A stretch of 64,000 nucleotides of DNA from Streptomyces mutabilis (GTDB lineage: Bacteria; Actinomycetota; Actinomycetes; Streptomycetales; Streptomycetaceae), in contig NZ_BMTT01000010.1 in the NCBI RefSeq assembly GCF_014649815.1, positions 1-64,000 on the forward strand, in the 5' to 3' direction. A program made the position numbers and the translations under genes. The notes below the pieces were generated by a model. It saw nothing but the letters and a program-made list of their open reading frames with translations. It had not been told where the DNA came from and did not search any database. Positions 8,298 through 16,717 of this stretch are shown piece after piece; position 1 is the first letter of the stretch; each line of letters starts with the position of its first letter.

Positions 8298-10393
8298 ACC
8301 TCGTACCAGATGCTCTTGCCGGCGCCGCGCGGGGCGACGCCCCACTCGTCGGCGAGCAGCTCGATCAGCATCAGGCCGCGTCCCGAGGAGGCCATCTCGC
8401 CGGGCCGGCGCTTGTGCGGCAGGTCGTCGCCGGTGTCGGTGACCTCCACCCGGATGCGGCGCTCGCCAGGCTCCCCGGTGACTTCGGCGACCAGCAGGGC
8501 GTCGGCGTCGGTGTGGACCAGGACGTTCGTCAGCATCTCGGAGAGCAGGAGCACCGCGGCGTCCAGCTGGTCCTCGCTGGGCCAGTCGTGCAGGAGGTCA
8601 CGCAGGTGCCGCCGGGCGGTGGCGATCCGCTCCGGCTCGGCCTGGGCGACCGTCAGCATCGTGCGGCGCACCGGCGTCCGGATGACGTGGCTGTCGCCGC
8701 AGCCGCACCCCTCGCCCTGGCGGCAGAGCAGGAGCAGGGCGATGTCGTCCTCCCGCCGGTCGACCAGGGGGCCGGTGGTGTGGTGCGAGGAGGGCCCGTG
8801 CACGGCCTGGACCAGCGCGTCGGCCAGCTCCTCCAGATCGCCTTCGTGCTGCTCCAGGATGACGCGGAGGCGGTCCCAGCCGGTGTGCAGGTCGTGGCCG
8901 CCGGTCTCGACCAGGCCGTCCGTGCACAGCATCAGGGTGTCCCCGGGCTCCAGGGCCAGCCGGGTGGTCGGGTAGTCGGAGTCCGGGTCGATGCCCAGCG
9001 GCAGCCCGCCCGCCGTGGCCCGGATCAGCGCCGTTCCGTCCGCCATCCGGACGACGGGGTCGAGATGTCCGGCGCGGGCGCTCTCCACGGTGCCGGTCGC
9101 CGGGTCCACCTCGGCGTAGTAGCAGGTCGCGAAGCGGGTGTCGCCGGGGTCGTCCTCGGAGGAGGTGAGGCCGTGCAGGAAGTGGGAGGCGCGGGCGAGC
9201 ACCGCGTCGGGACGGTGCCCCTCGGCGGCGTAGGCGCGCAGGGCGATGCGCAACTGGCCCATCAGACCGGCCGCGCGCACGTCGTGTCCCTGTACGTCGC
9301 CGATGACCAGGGCGAAGCGGCCCGCGGGCAGCGGGATCATGTCGTACCAGTCGCCGCCGACCTGGAGGCCGCCGCCGGTGGGGACGTAGCGGGCGGCGAT
9401 GCCCATGCCGGGGATCTCCGGGCCGAGCACGGGCAGCATGCTGCGCTGCAGTCCGTCGGTCAGTTCCCGCTGGGTCTCGGCGGCGCCCGCCCGGGACAGG
9501 GCCTGCGCCAGCATCCGCGCCACGGTGGTCAGCACCGAGCGCTCGTCCGGCGTGAACGCCACCGGGTAGGCGAAGGCCGCCATCCACGCGCCCATCGGGC
9601 GGCCCGCCACCGTCAGCGGCAGGAAGGCCCAGGAGCGGCGGCCGTAGCGCTCGGCCAGCGGCCAGGTGAGGGGGTAGCGGGAGCGGTACTGCTCGGGGGA
9701 GGAGAGGTAGACGGCGCGGCCGGTACGGACCACCTCGGCGGCCGGGTAGTCCGTGTCCAGGGGCATGTTCACGAACGGGTTCATGTCGTTGTGCGGCTGC
9801 CCGTGGTGGCCGATGACCGTCAGACGGTCGCCCGAGACGCCGAAGACCGCGAGCCCGTCCGGTGAGAACCCCGGCATCGCCAGGCCCGCCGCCACGCGCA
9901 GCACCTCCGCCGTGGACCGTGCCTCGGCCAGCGCCCGGCCCGCGTCCAGCAGGAACGCCTCCCGCGAGCGGCGCCACTCACCGGTGACCGCGCTGCGCCC
10001 GGCGGGCGTGCCCGGCGTGGGCTCGGCGACCTCCTGGAGGGTGCCGGTCAGCTCGTACGTCTTGTGCACGGGGTCGAACGACGGCTTGGAGCGGCTGCGC
10101 ACGATTCGGACGATGTGGCCCCGCTCGTCCATGATCCGCACGCGTACCTCGGCGAGGGTGCCCTCAAGGACGGCGAGCCGGACCACTCCGGTGATCTCGT
10201 TCCAGTCCACGGGGTGCAGCCGGGACCGTACCTGGGCCTCGGTGAGCCGGGCGCGCTCGGCGGGCAGCCCGAGCAACCGGGCCGCCTCCGCGTCGACCGT
10301 GACCTCGCCGGTGGCGGTGCTCCAGTGCCACAGGCCGGTCGCGAGAGCGGCAAGGACGTCCCCCACCTCGGGCAGGGGCTCACCAGTGCGCAT
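8231..10393 (-). CDS. PAS-GAF-PP2C(SpoIIE)-HATPase phosphatase/anti-sigma regulator
   Basis: A 720-residue cytoplasmic signalling protein. Domains in order are PAS (about 15-115), GAF (about 150-310), SpoIIE/PP2C phosphatase (about 325-545; metal motifs VGGDWYDMIPLPAGRFALVI and DTLMLCTDGLVE) and an RsbW-type HATPase (about 575-700; LLSEMLTNVLVHT and SGRGLMLIELLADEWG). This layout combines an anti-sigma kinase with the phosphatase that acts on its antagonist, in a partner-switching pathway. A Cys-rich stretch (CRQGEGCGCGDSH) links the last two domains. No sigma factor or anti-anti-sigma gene lies beside it, so the partner is unknown. It is convergent with the AI-2E permease. Confidence 0.92.
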   Translation of the reverse strand: MRTGEPLPEVGDVLAALATGLWHWSTATGEVTVDAEAARLLGLPAERARLTEAQVRSRLHPVDWNEITGVVRLAVLEGTLAEVRVRIMDERGHIVRIVRSRSKPSFDPVHKTYELTGTLQEVAEPTPGTPAGRSAVTGEWRRSREAFLLDAGRALAEARSTAEVLRVAAGLAMPGFSPDGLAVFGVSGDRLTVIGHHGQPHNDMNPFVNMPLDTDYPAAEVVRTGRAVYLSSPEQYRSRYPLTWPLAERYGRRSWAFLPLTVAGRPMGAWMAAFAYPVAFTPDERSVLTTVARMLAQALSRAGAAETQRELTDGLQRSMLPVLGPEIPGMGIAARYVPTGGGLQVGGDWYDMIPLPAGRFALVIGDVQGHDVRAAGLMGQLRIALRAYAAEGHRPDAVLARASHFLHGLTSSEDDPGDTRFATCYYAEVDPATGTVESARAGHLDPVVRMADGTALIRATAGGLPLGIDPDSDYPTTRLALEPGDTLMLCTDGLVETGGHDLHTGWDRLRVILEQHEGDLEELADALVQAVHGPSSHHTTGPLVDRREDDIALLLLCRQGEGCGCGDSHVIRTPVRRTMLTVAQAEPERIATARRHLRDLLHDWPSEDQLDAAVLLLSEMLTNVLVHTDADALLVAEVTGEPGERRIRVEVTDTGDDLPHKRRPGEMASSGRGLMLIELLADEWGVAPRGAGKSIWYEVYESTGPEAGRGGGPEDGADAA

Positions 10394-10551
10394 TGCCCCA
10401 CTTTAAGAAGAGGTGATCGGTCGCTGCCACCGCTCGTCCCGGCGGCGACCGGGCCCGGAGGGGGCCGGGCGGGGGCTCGCGGGCGGTCGGCGGGAGCCGA
10501 CGGGAGTCAATGGGGAGGATTACAGCGGTGGCCGCCCGGTACGCTGGGGTT

Positions 10552-10565
10552 GTTTCACGTGAAAC
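10552..10565. other. parS site (ParB binding)
   Basis: A perfect 14-bp palindrome GTTTCACGTGAAAC lies 43 bp upstream of aspS. This is the known Streptomyces parS sequence bound by ParB for chromosome segregation. Such sites cluster around oriC. It lies in the intergenic region, so it could also affect the aspS promoter. Confidence 0.88.
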
Positions 10566-10607
10566 GCGAAACACCACTCCCGATCCGCGAAGGCTGGATG
10601 AACGACG

Positions 10608-12371
10608 ATGCATCGGTACAGGTCCCACACCTGCGGCGAGCTCCGCTCCTCTGACGTCGGCACCGACGTCCGACTGAGTGGCTGGCTGCACAATCGGCGC
10701 GACCTGGGCGGCATCCTCTTCATCGATCTGCGCGATCACTACGGCATCACGCAGCTGGTCGCCCGTCCGGGTACGGAGGCGTACCAGGCGCTCGACAAGC
10801 TGACCAAGGAGTCGACCGTTCGGATCGACGGCAAGGTCGTCTCCCGCGGCGCCGACAACATCAACCCCGACCTGCCGACCGGTGAGGTCGAGGTCGAGGT
10901 GGGCGAGGTCGAGCTGCTCGGCGCCGCCCAGCCGCTGCCCTTCACCATCAACACGGAGGACGGGGTCAACGAGGAGCGGCGCCTGGAGTACCGCTTCCTG
11001 GACCTGCGCCGCGAGCGCATGCACCGCAACATCATGCTGCGCACGTCGGTCATCTCCGCCATCCGCCACAAGATGGTGGCCCTGGGCTTCAATGAGATGG
11101 CGACGCCCATCCTCACCGCGACCTCCCCCGAGGGCGCCCGCGACTTCGTCGTGCCCTCCCGCCTCCACGCGGGCCGGTTCTACGCCCTCCCGCAGGCGCC
11201 GCAGCAGTTCAAGCAGCTGCTGATGATCTCCGGCTTCGACCGCTACTTCCAGATCGCGCCCTGCTTCCGCGACGAGGACGCCCGCGCCGACCGCTCGCCG
11301 GGCGAGTTCTACCAGCTCGACGTCGAGATGAGCTTCGTCGAGCAGGAGGACGTCTTCCGTCCGATCGAGCAGCTGATGACGGAGCTGTTCACCGAGTTCG
11401 GCGGCGGCCGCGAGGTCACGTCCCCGTTCCCGCGCATCCCGTTCCGCGAGGCGATGCTGAAGTACGGCTCCGACAAGCCGGACCTGCGCGCCAAGCTGGA
11501 GCTCGTCGACATCACCGACATCTTCGAGGGTTCGGAGTTCAAGGCGTTCGCCGGCAAGCACGTGCGCGCGCTGCCCGTCCCGGACGTATCGGCGCAGCCC
11601 CGCAAGTTCTTCGACCAGCTCGGTGACTACGCCGTCTCGCAGGGCGCCAAGGGCCTGGCCTGGGTCCGCGTCGGCGAGGACGGCACGCTGTCCGGCCCGA
11701 TCGCGAAGTTCCTCACCGAGGAGAACGTCGCGGAGCTGACCAAGCGACTCGCCCTGGCCCCCGGCCACGCGGTGTTCTTCGGCGCGGGCGAATTCGACGA
11801 GGTCTCCAAGATCATGGGCGCGGTGCGGGTCGAGGCCGCCCAGCGTGCCGGGCACTTCGAGGAGAACGTCTTCCGATTCTGTTGGATCGTGGATTTCCCG
11901 ATGTACGAGAAGGACGAGGAGACGGGGAAGATCGACTTCTCCCACAACCCCTTCTCGATGCCCCAGGGCGGCATGGACGCCCTGGAGAACCAGGACCCGC
12001 TGGACATCCTCGCCTGGCAGTACGACATCGTCTGCAACGGCGTCGAGCTGTCCTCCGGCGCCATCCGGAACCACGAGCCGGACATCATGCTCAAGGCCTT
12101 CGAGATCGCGGGCTACGACGCGGAGACCGTCGAGCGCGAGTTCGCCGGCATGCTGCGCGCGTTCCGCTTCGGCGCCCCGCCGCACGGCGGCATCGCCCCG
12201 GGCGTCGACCGCATCGTCATGCTGCTGGCCGACGAGCCCAACATCCGTGAGACCATCGCCTTCCCGCTCAACGGCAACGCCCAGGACCTGATGATGGGCG
12301 CGCCGACCGAGCTGGACGAGACCCGGCTGAGGGAGCTGCACCTGACGGTGCGCAAGCCGCAGCCGAAGTAG
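10608..12371 (+). CDS. aspS: Aspartyl-tRNA synthetase
   Basis: A 587-residue class IIb synthetase that charges tRNA-Asp. It has the N-terminal OB-fold anticodon domain (HTCGELRSSDVGTDVRLSGW), class II motif 1, motif 2 (FRDEDARADRSPGEFYQLD), the bacterial GAD insertion (about 300-420) and motif 3 (GIAPGVDRIVMLLADEPNIR). Length is that of intact bacterial enzymes. It stands alone between a parS-bearing upstream region and a strong terminator. Many actinobacterial AspRS enzymes also charge tRNA-Asn; that cannot be decided here. Confidence 0.97.
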   Translation: MHRYRSHTCGELRSSDVGTDVRLSGWLHNRRDLGGILFIDLRDHYGITQLVARPGTEAYQALDKLTKESTVRIDGKVVSRGADNINPDLPTGEVEVEVGEVELLGAAQPLPFTINTEDGVNEERRLEYRFLDLRRERMHRNIMLRTSVISAIRHKMVALGFNEMATPILTATSPEGARDFVVPSRLHAGRFYALPQAPQQFKQLLMISGFDRYFQIAPCFRDEDARADRSPGEFYQLDVEMSFVEQEDVFRPIEQLMTELFTEFGGGREVTSPFPRIPFREAMLKYGSDKPDLRAKLELVDITDIFEGSEFKAFAGKHVRALPVPDVSAQPRKFFDQLGDYAVSQGAKGLAWVRVGEDGTLSGPIAKFLTEENVAELTKRLALAPGHAVFFGAGEFDEVSKIMGAVRVEAAQRAGHFEENVFRFCWIVDFPMYEKDEETGKIDFSHNPFSMPQGGMDALENQDPLDILAWQYDIVCNGVELSSGAIRNHEPDIMLKAFEIAGYDAETVEREFAGMLRAFRFGAPPHGGIAPGVDRIVMLLADEPNIRETIAFPLNGNAQDLMMGAPTELDETRLRELHLTVRKPQPK

Positions 12372-12388
12372 GCCGAGGCAGGTCACGA

Positions 12389-12425
12389 GGGGCCCGGGGA
12401 CCGATTCGATCGGATCCCGGGCCCC
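12389..12425 (+). terminator. aspS terminator
   Basis: Perfect arms GGGGCCCGGG (12389-12398) and CCCGGGCCCC (12416-12425) begin 18 bp after the aspS stop and are followed by TT. Confidence 0.85.
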
Positions 12426-12574
12426 TTCGCCGTGGGGCAGCGGTCATGTGGCAGCGGTCATGGCACGACCGCCCGGCTTCTCCCGCGGCTCCGGGTTCAG
12501 GCGCCCGCTGCCGGGGTCTCGGTTCCGGGAGCGTCCTCGGACGAGGAACGTTCGCTCCGGCGCGAGTGTCCGCG

Positions 12575-12940
12575 TCAGCGGGCCACGAACTGCGTCAGGA
12601 TCGCCTGGACCTCGTAGATGTCGACGCCCTTGGTGAAGGTCTTCTCGATCGGGGCCGGGGTGCCGGAGAGCCAGATCTTCAGCTCCGCGTCGAGGTCGAA
12701 GTGGCCGGCCGTCTCGACCGAGAAATGCGTGATGCTGCGGTACGGGACCGAGTGGTACTCCGTCTTCTTGCCGGTGATGCCCTGCTTGTCGACCAGGATC
12801 AGACGCCGGTCGGTGAACAGGATGGTGTCGCGGATCAGCAGGTAGGAGGCGTGTATCTGCTCGCCGTGGCCGAGCAGCCGCGCGTACTCCTGCTGAGCCT
12901 GCGTCGGGTCCATGCGGTGCGCGTTGCCGAACAGTGCCAT
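12575..12940 (-). CDS. Bacterial PH-domain protein
   Basis: A 121-residue soluble protein that is almost entirely one bacterial pleckstrin-homology-like domain (bPH_1). It has the typical strands ILFTDRRLILVDKQGITGKK, YHSVPYRSITHFSVETAGHFD and LKIWLSG, then a C-terminal helix (VDIYEVQAILTQFVAR). Such proteins are abundant but have no established biochemical role. ATG at 12940 (MALFGNAHRMD) is preferred because a G-rich ribosome site lies just before it. The gene is read after metG on the same strand but behind metG's terminator. Confidence 0.85.
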   Translation of the reverse strand: MALFGNAHRMDPTQAQQEYARLLGHGEQIHASYLLIRDTILFTDRRLILVDKQGITGKKTEYHSVPYRSITHFSVETAGHFDLDAELKIWLSGTPAPIEKTFTKGVDIYEVQAILTQFVAR

Positions 12941-12988
12941 GGATCGGTCCCCCGGGTGAGTTTGCCGTGGGTCCGATCCTCGCAAAGA

Positions 12989-13028
12989 GCGGGGCCCGGG
13001 CGGAAGCTCAGCTCCTCCCGGGCCCCGC
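12989..13028 (-). terminator. metG terminator
   Basis: Perfect 12-bp arms GCGGGGCCCGGG (12989-13000) and CCCGGGCCCCGC (13017-13028) lie 16 bp beyond the metG stop. Confidence 0.85.
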
Positions 13029-13043
13029 CCTGTAGCGAGCGCG

Positions 13044-14660
13044 TTACGCGGTCGGCTTCTCCTCGAGACGAGGGAACAGCACCGCGCCCTTGGTGACCGT
13101 CGAACCGGCAGGCAGCCGGCCCCAGTCCGCCGCGTCCTGGACCTTCTGGTCCGCGAGGGCGCCGAGGGAGGGCTCGGCGCCGAGCGAGTCCCACAGCTTC
13201 TGGGAGGTGTCCGGCATGACCGGGTTGAGGAGGACCGCCACCGCGCGGAGGGACTCCGCGGCCGTGTAGAGGATCGTCGCCAGACGGGCCTTGCCCTCCG
13301 GCGAGTCGTCCTTGGCGACCTTCCAGGGCTCCTGCTCGGTGATGTAACCGTTGACCTGCTTGACGAAGTCGAATACCGCCAGGATGCCGCCCTGGAAGTC
13401 CAGCTCCTCGCCGATCTTCCGGTCGGCCTCCGCGACCGCCTTGGTCAGGCCGTCGTGGATCGCCCGCTCCGCGTCGCCGTCGGCGGTCGCGGCCGGCAGC
13501 TCGCCGCCGAAGTACTTGTTGACCATGGCCGCCACACGGGAGGCGAGGTTGCCGTAGTCATTGGCCAGCTCGCTGGTGTAGCGGGCGGAGAAGTCCTCCC
13601 AGGAGAAGCTGCCGTCCTGGCCGAACGCGATCGCGCGCAGGAAGTACCAGCGGTACGCGTCCACGCCGAAGTGCGAGGTCAGGTCCTGCGGCTTGATGCC
13701 GGTCAGGTTGGACTTCGACATCTTCTCGCCGCCGACCATCAGCCAGCCGTTCGCGGCGATCCTGCCGGGCAGGGGCAGGCCCTGCGCCATCAGCATCGCG
13801 GGCCAGATGATCGCGTGGAAGCGGAGGATGTCCTTGCCGACCAGGTGGACGTCGGCCGGGAAGGTGGCCTCGAACTTCTCCGGGTTCTCGTTGTAGCCGA
13901 CCGCCGTGGCGTAGTTCAGCAGCGCGTCGACCCACACGTAGATCACGTGCTTCTCGTCCCACGGGACCGGCACGCCCCAGTCGAACGTCGAGCGGGAGAT
14001 GGAGAGGTCCTGCAGGCCCTGGCGGACGAAGTTCACGACCTCGTTGCGCGCGGACTCCGGCTGGATGAAGCCCGGGTTGGCCTCGTAGTGGGCGAGCAGC
14101 TTCTCGCTGTACTCGCTCAGCTTGAAGAAGTAGTTCTCCTCGCTGAGGATCTCCACCGGCTTCTTGTGGATCGGGCACAGCTTCTGGCCCGCGTACTCGC
14201 CCTCGCCGTCGAGCAGCTCGCCGGGGAGCTTGTACTCCTCGCAGCCCACGCAGTACGGGCCCTCGTAGCCGCCCTTGTAGATCTCGCCCTTGTCGTACAG
14301 GTCCTGCACGAACTCCTGGACGCGGTCGGTGTGCCGCTTCTGCGTGGTGCGGATGAAATCGTCGTTCGCGATGTCGAGGTGCTCCCAGAGGGGCTTCCAG
14401 GACTCCGTGACGAGCTTGTCGGCCCAGGCCTGCGGGGTGACCCCGTTGGCCTCGGCCGTGCGCATGATCTTCTGACCGTGCTCGTCCGTGCCGGTGAGGT
14501 ACCACACCTTCTCGCCGCGCTGGCGGTGCCAGCGGGTGAGCACGTCGCCTGCGACGGTCGTGTAGGCGTGGCCCAGGTGAGGAGCGTCGTTGACGTAGTA
14601 GATGGGGGTCGAGACGTAGTACGCCTTCGCCCCCTGCTTCTCGGTTCCAGTGGCCGCCAT
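13044..14660 (-). CDS. metG: Methionyl-tRNA synthetase
   Basis: A 538-residue class I synthetase that charges tRNA-Met. The HIGH signature reads APHLGHAYT and the KMSKS signature KMSKSNLTG. A zinc knuckle is formed by YCVGCEEYKL and LCPIHKKP. The anticodon-binding helical domain follows (YTSELANDYGNLASRVAAM). The C-terminal dimerisation domain of the long form is absent, which is normal for this length class. It is a single gene bounded by terminators at both sides. Confidence 0.96.
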   Translation of the reverse strand: MAATGTEKQGAKAYYVSTPIYYVNDAPHLGHAYTTVAGDVLTRWHRQRGEKVWYLTGTDEHGQKIMRTAEANGVTPQAWADKLVTESWKPLWEHLDIANDDFIRTTQKRHTDRVQEFVQDLYDKGEIYKGGYEGPYCVGCEEYKLPGELLDGEGEYAGQKLCPIHKKPVEILSEENYFFKLSEYSEKLLAHYEANPGFIQPESARNEVVNFVRQGLQDLSISRSTFDWGVPVPWDEKHVIYVWVDALLNYATAVGYNENPEKFEATFPADVHLVGKDILRFHAIIWPAMLMAQGLPLPGRIAANGWLMVGGEKMSKSNLTGIKPQDLTSHFGVDAYRWYFLRAIAFGQDGSFSWEDFSARYTSELANDYGNLASRVAAMVNKYFGGELPAATADGDAERAIHDGLTKAVAEADRKIGEELDFQGGILAVFDFVKQVNGYITEQEPWKVAKDDSPEGKARLATILYTAAESLRAVAVLLNPVMPDTSQKLWDSLGAEPSLGALADQKVQDAADWGRLPAGSTVTKGAVLFPRLEEKPTA

Positions 14661-14706
14661 GGGCGAAATCCTACTGGTCCGGTGGGGATCGGCTCACACG
14701 CGTTCC

Positions 14707-14740
14707 GGGGGGTGGACCGGGCCCTTCCGGTCCACCCCCC
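14707..14740 (-). terminator. Terminator after VWA gene
   Basis: Perfect 14-bp arms GGGGGGTGGACCGG (14707-14720) and CCGGTCCACCCCCC (14727-14740) lie just past the stop of the VWA gene in its direction of reading. Confidence 0.8.
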
Positions 14741-14773
14741 CGGGGGGTGCGGCTGCGGTGGCGCCGGGGCGGC

Positions 14774-16453
14774 CTACGGGCGCCAGGCGGCCAGGACGCC
14801 CTCGTAGAGCTCCTTGTCGGTGAGCTCCTTCGGGGTCTCGCCGGCGAGGAAGTGAGAGGTGTTGGGTGTCTTGAGCTTGCGGAGGTAGTCGAAGGCCTTG
14901 TTCTCCCGGTCACCGAAGGCGACGAAGGAGAAGTGGACGTTCGGGTGGTCGGCCGCCGCCTTGGTGAGGGACTGGGTGGCGGGGGTCTTGGCGTCCGGGG
15001 CGCCGTCGGTCTGGAAGACCACCAGGGCGGGGGTGCCGGGGGCTAGCTTCTCGTGGCGGGCGAGGACCGCCTCCACGGCGGCGTGGTAGCTCGTACGGCC
15101 CATGCGGCCGAGGGCGCCGTGCAGCTCGTCGATCTTGTTCTCGTGGTCGGTGAGGGTGAGCTCGCCGGTGCCGTCCACTTCCGTGGAGAAGAACGTGACG
15201 TGGACGGTGGCCTCGGGGTCGAGGTGGGCGGCGAGGGCGAGGGTCTGCTCGGCGAGGGCCTGGGCGGAGCCGTCCTTGTAGTACGGGCGCATGGAGGCGG
15301 AACGGTCGAGGACCAGGTGGACGGTGGCGCGGATGCCGGTGAGCTCGCGCTTCTTGAGGGCGGCCGCGGCGGCCTTGTAGGCGGTGGTGAGGCCGGGGGC
15401 GCGGGTGCGGATGCGGGCTGCGGGGGTGGCGGGCTTGGGGGGCGCCTCGGCTTCGCCTTCGGTGGGGGTGTTCCCACCCGCACGATCCGTGCTGCTCTCG
15501 TCGTCGGGTGCGGGTGGCCCCTGGGGGGCGGGTCCGCCGTCGGCGGCTGACGGTTCGGGGGCGGGGTCGGGGGCGAGGGCCGGAGCAGCCTTCGGCTCCG
15601 GCTGGGGCTCGGGAGCCGCGTCGGCTGTGGGCTCCGGCCGGGCGTCGGCGGTGGCGTCGGTCGTGGGCTCCGGCGCGGTCCCAGGGGTCGCGGGCGCTGT
15701 GGGGTCAGCTGCGGCCTGGGGCTCGGCCTCGGCTTCCGGCTTCGGCTCGGGCTCCGGGGGCGCCTCGGTCTCGAGCTTCGGCTGGGGCTCGGCCTCGACC
15801 GCGGGCTCCGTTCGCTTCGGCTCGGGCTCGGGCTCCGGCTGGGGCTCGGGGGCCGCGTCGGCTGCGGGCTCCGCCTCGGGCTCGGTCTCGGTCCCGGGCT
15901 TGGGCTCCGCCCCGATCACGGGCTTGGGCTCGGGCTCCGCCTCGATCACGGGCTCGGCTTCGATCACCGGCTCCGCCTCGATCACGGGTTCCGCCCGGGT
16001 CTCAGGAGCCGCCGCCGCTGCGGGTTCCGCGTCGGCCAGTGGCTTCGGCTCAGTCTCGGCCGTGGGCTCTGTCACGGTCTCGGCGACCGGGGTCGGGGCC
16101 GGGTCCGAGGCCGGAGCCGGAGCCGGAGCCGGAGCCGGCGCCGGGTCGGAGGCCGCGGCCGGGGTCGGGTCCGAGGACTCCGTCGGTTTCGGGACGGTGA
16201 CGTTGGCGAAGGCGGCCTTGACGAGTTCGTGCTCGTCGGGGGCGGCCGGTTCCCGGCGGGGCTCGGGGACCTGGGCGGATTCCGACGGGGCCGGCTCCTC
16301 GACCGGCTCCGCGGGCGCGGTGGGCTGGGACGGGAGCTTCGGCTCCGGCGCGGTGGCCGGCGGTGCCGTCTCCTGCACCGCACCCTCCGCCTGGGCGGCC
16401 CGGTCTTTGCGTGACCGGCCGAACGCGTTCCGCAGGAGAGTGAGAATGCCCAT
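14774..16453 (-). CDS. Low-complexity Pro/Glu-rich protein with C-terminal VWA domain
   Basis: A 559-residue protein in two parts. Residues about 20-330 are a disordered Pro/Glu/Ala segment with local repeats (PVIEAE in tandem, [12 protein letters not shown]). Residues about 350-555 are a von Willebrand A domain of the tellurium-resistance-associated type, with the MIDAS motif LVLDRSASM and the segment [13 protein letters not shown] domains bind metal and mediate protein interactions; partners are unknown and no TerD-type gene is nearby. ATG at 16453 ([19 protein letters not shown]) is chosen because homologous proteins begin with this short basic helix. Repeat length may vary between strains. 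Confidence 0.85.
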   Translation of the reverse strand: MGILTLLRNAFGRSRKDRAAQAEGAVQETAPPATAPEPKLPSQPTAPAEPVEEPAPSESAQVPEPRREPAAPDEHELVKAAFANVTVPKPTESSDPTPAAASDPAPAPAPAPAPASDPAPTPVAETVTEPTAETEPKPLADAEPAAAAAPETRAEPVIEAEPVIEAEPVIEAEPEPKPVIGAEPKPGTETEPEAEPAADAAPEPQPEPEPEPKRTEPAVEAEPQPKLETEAPPEPEPKPEAEAEPQAAADPTAPATPGTAPEPTTDATADARPEPTADAAPEPQPEPKAAPALAPDPAPEPSAADGGPAPQGPPAPDDESSTDRAGGNTPTEGEAEAPPKPATPAARIRTRAPGLTTAYKAAAAALKKRELTGIRATVHLVLDRSASMRPYYKDGSAQALAEQTLALAAHLDPEATVHVTFFSTEVDGTGELTLTDHENKIDELHGALGRMGRTSYHAAVEAVLARHEKLAPGTPALVVFQTDGAPDAKTPATQSLTKAAADHPNVHFSFVAFGDRENKAFDYLRKLKTPNTSHFLAGETPKELTDKELYEGVLAAWRP

Positions 16454-16617
16454 GTGCGCAACCCTTCGCGTGAGTTGATGCCCGTAGATCCCTGGCCAGG
16501 ACGGACACGTAAGGTTAGCGGCCCCGACTTGTGATCTTGTGCAGGGTCTGCCACGGAAGCACCGGCGCGTCAAGGCGGGATCGAGACGCCGCACGAATTC
16601 CTTCCCGGCTGCCACGG

Positions 16618-16639
16618 GTTCACCCGTCGTTCACCGCGA
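16618..16639 (+). promoter_or_regulatory. PHO box (PhoP binding), two direct repeat units
   Basis: GTTCACCCGTC (16618-16628) and GTTCACCGCGA (16629-16639) form two head-to-tail 11-bp units, both beginning with GTTCACC. This is the Streptomyces PhoP direct-repeat consensus and spacing. They lie about 80 bp upstream of a PhoX-like phosphatase gene, which fits phosphate-starvation control. Confidence 0.8.
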
Positions 16640-16717
16640 CGCCCGTCTCCCGCACGTATGTGCACCTACGGTCGCGCTGATACCAAGGGCATACGAGGGC
16701 ATCTCAGGGAGAACACA

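Noticed and set aside
7215-10393. Biosynthetic gene cluster
   Set aside because: Neither here nor elsewhere in the window are PKS, NRPS, terpene or RiPP core genes seen.
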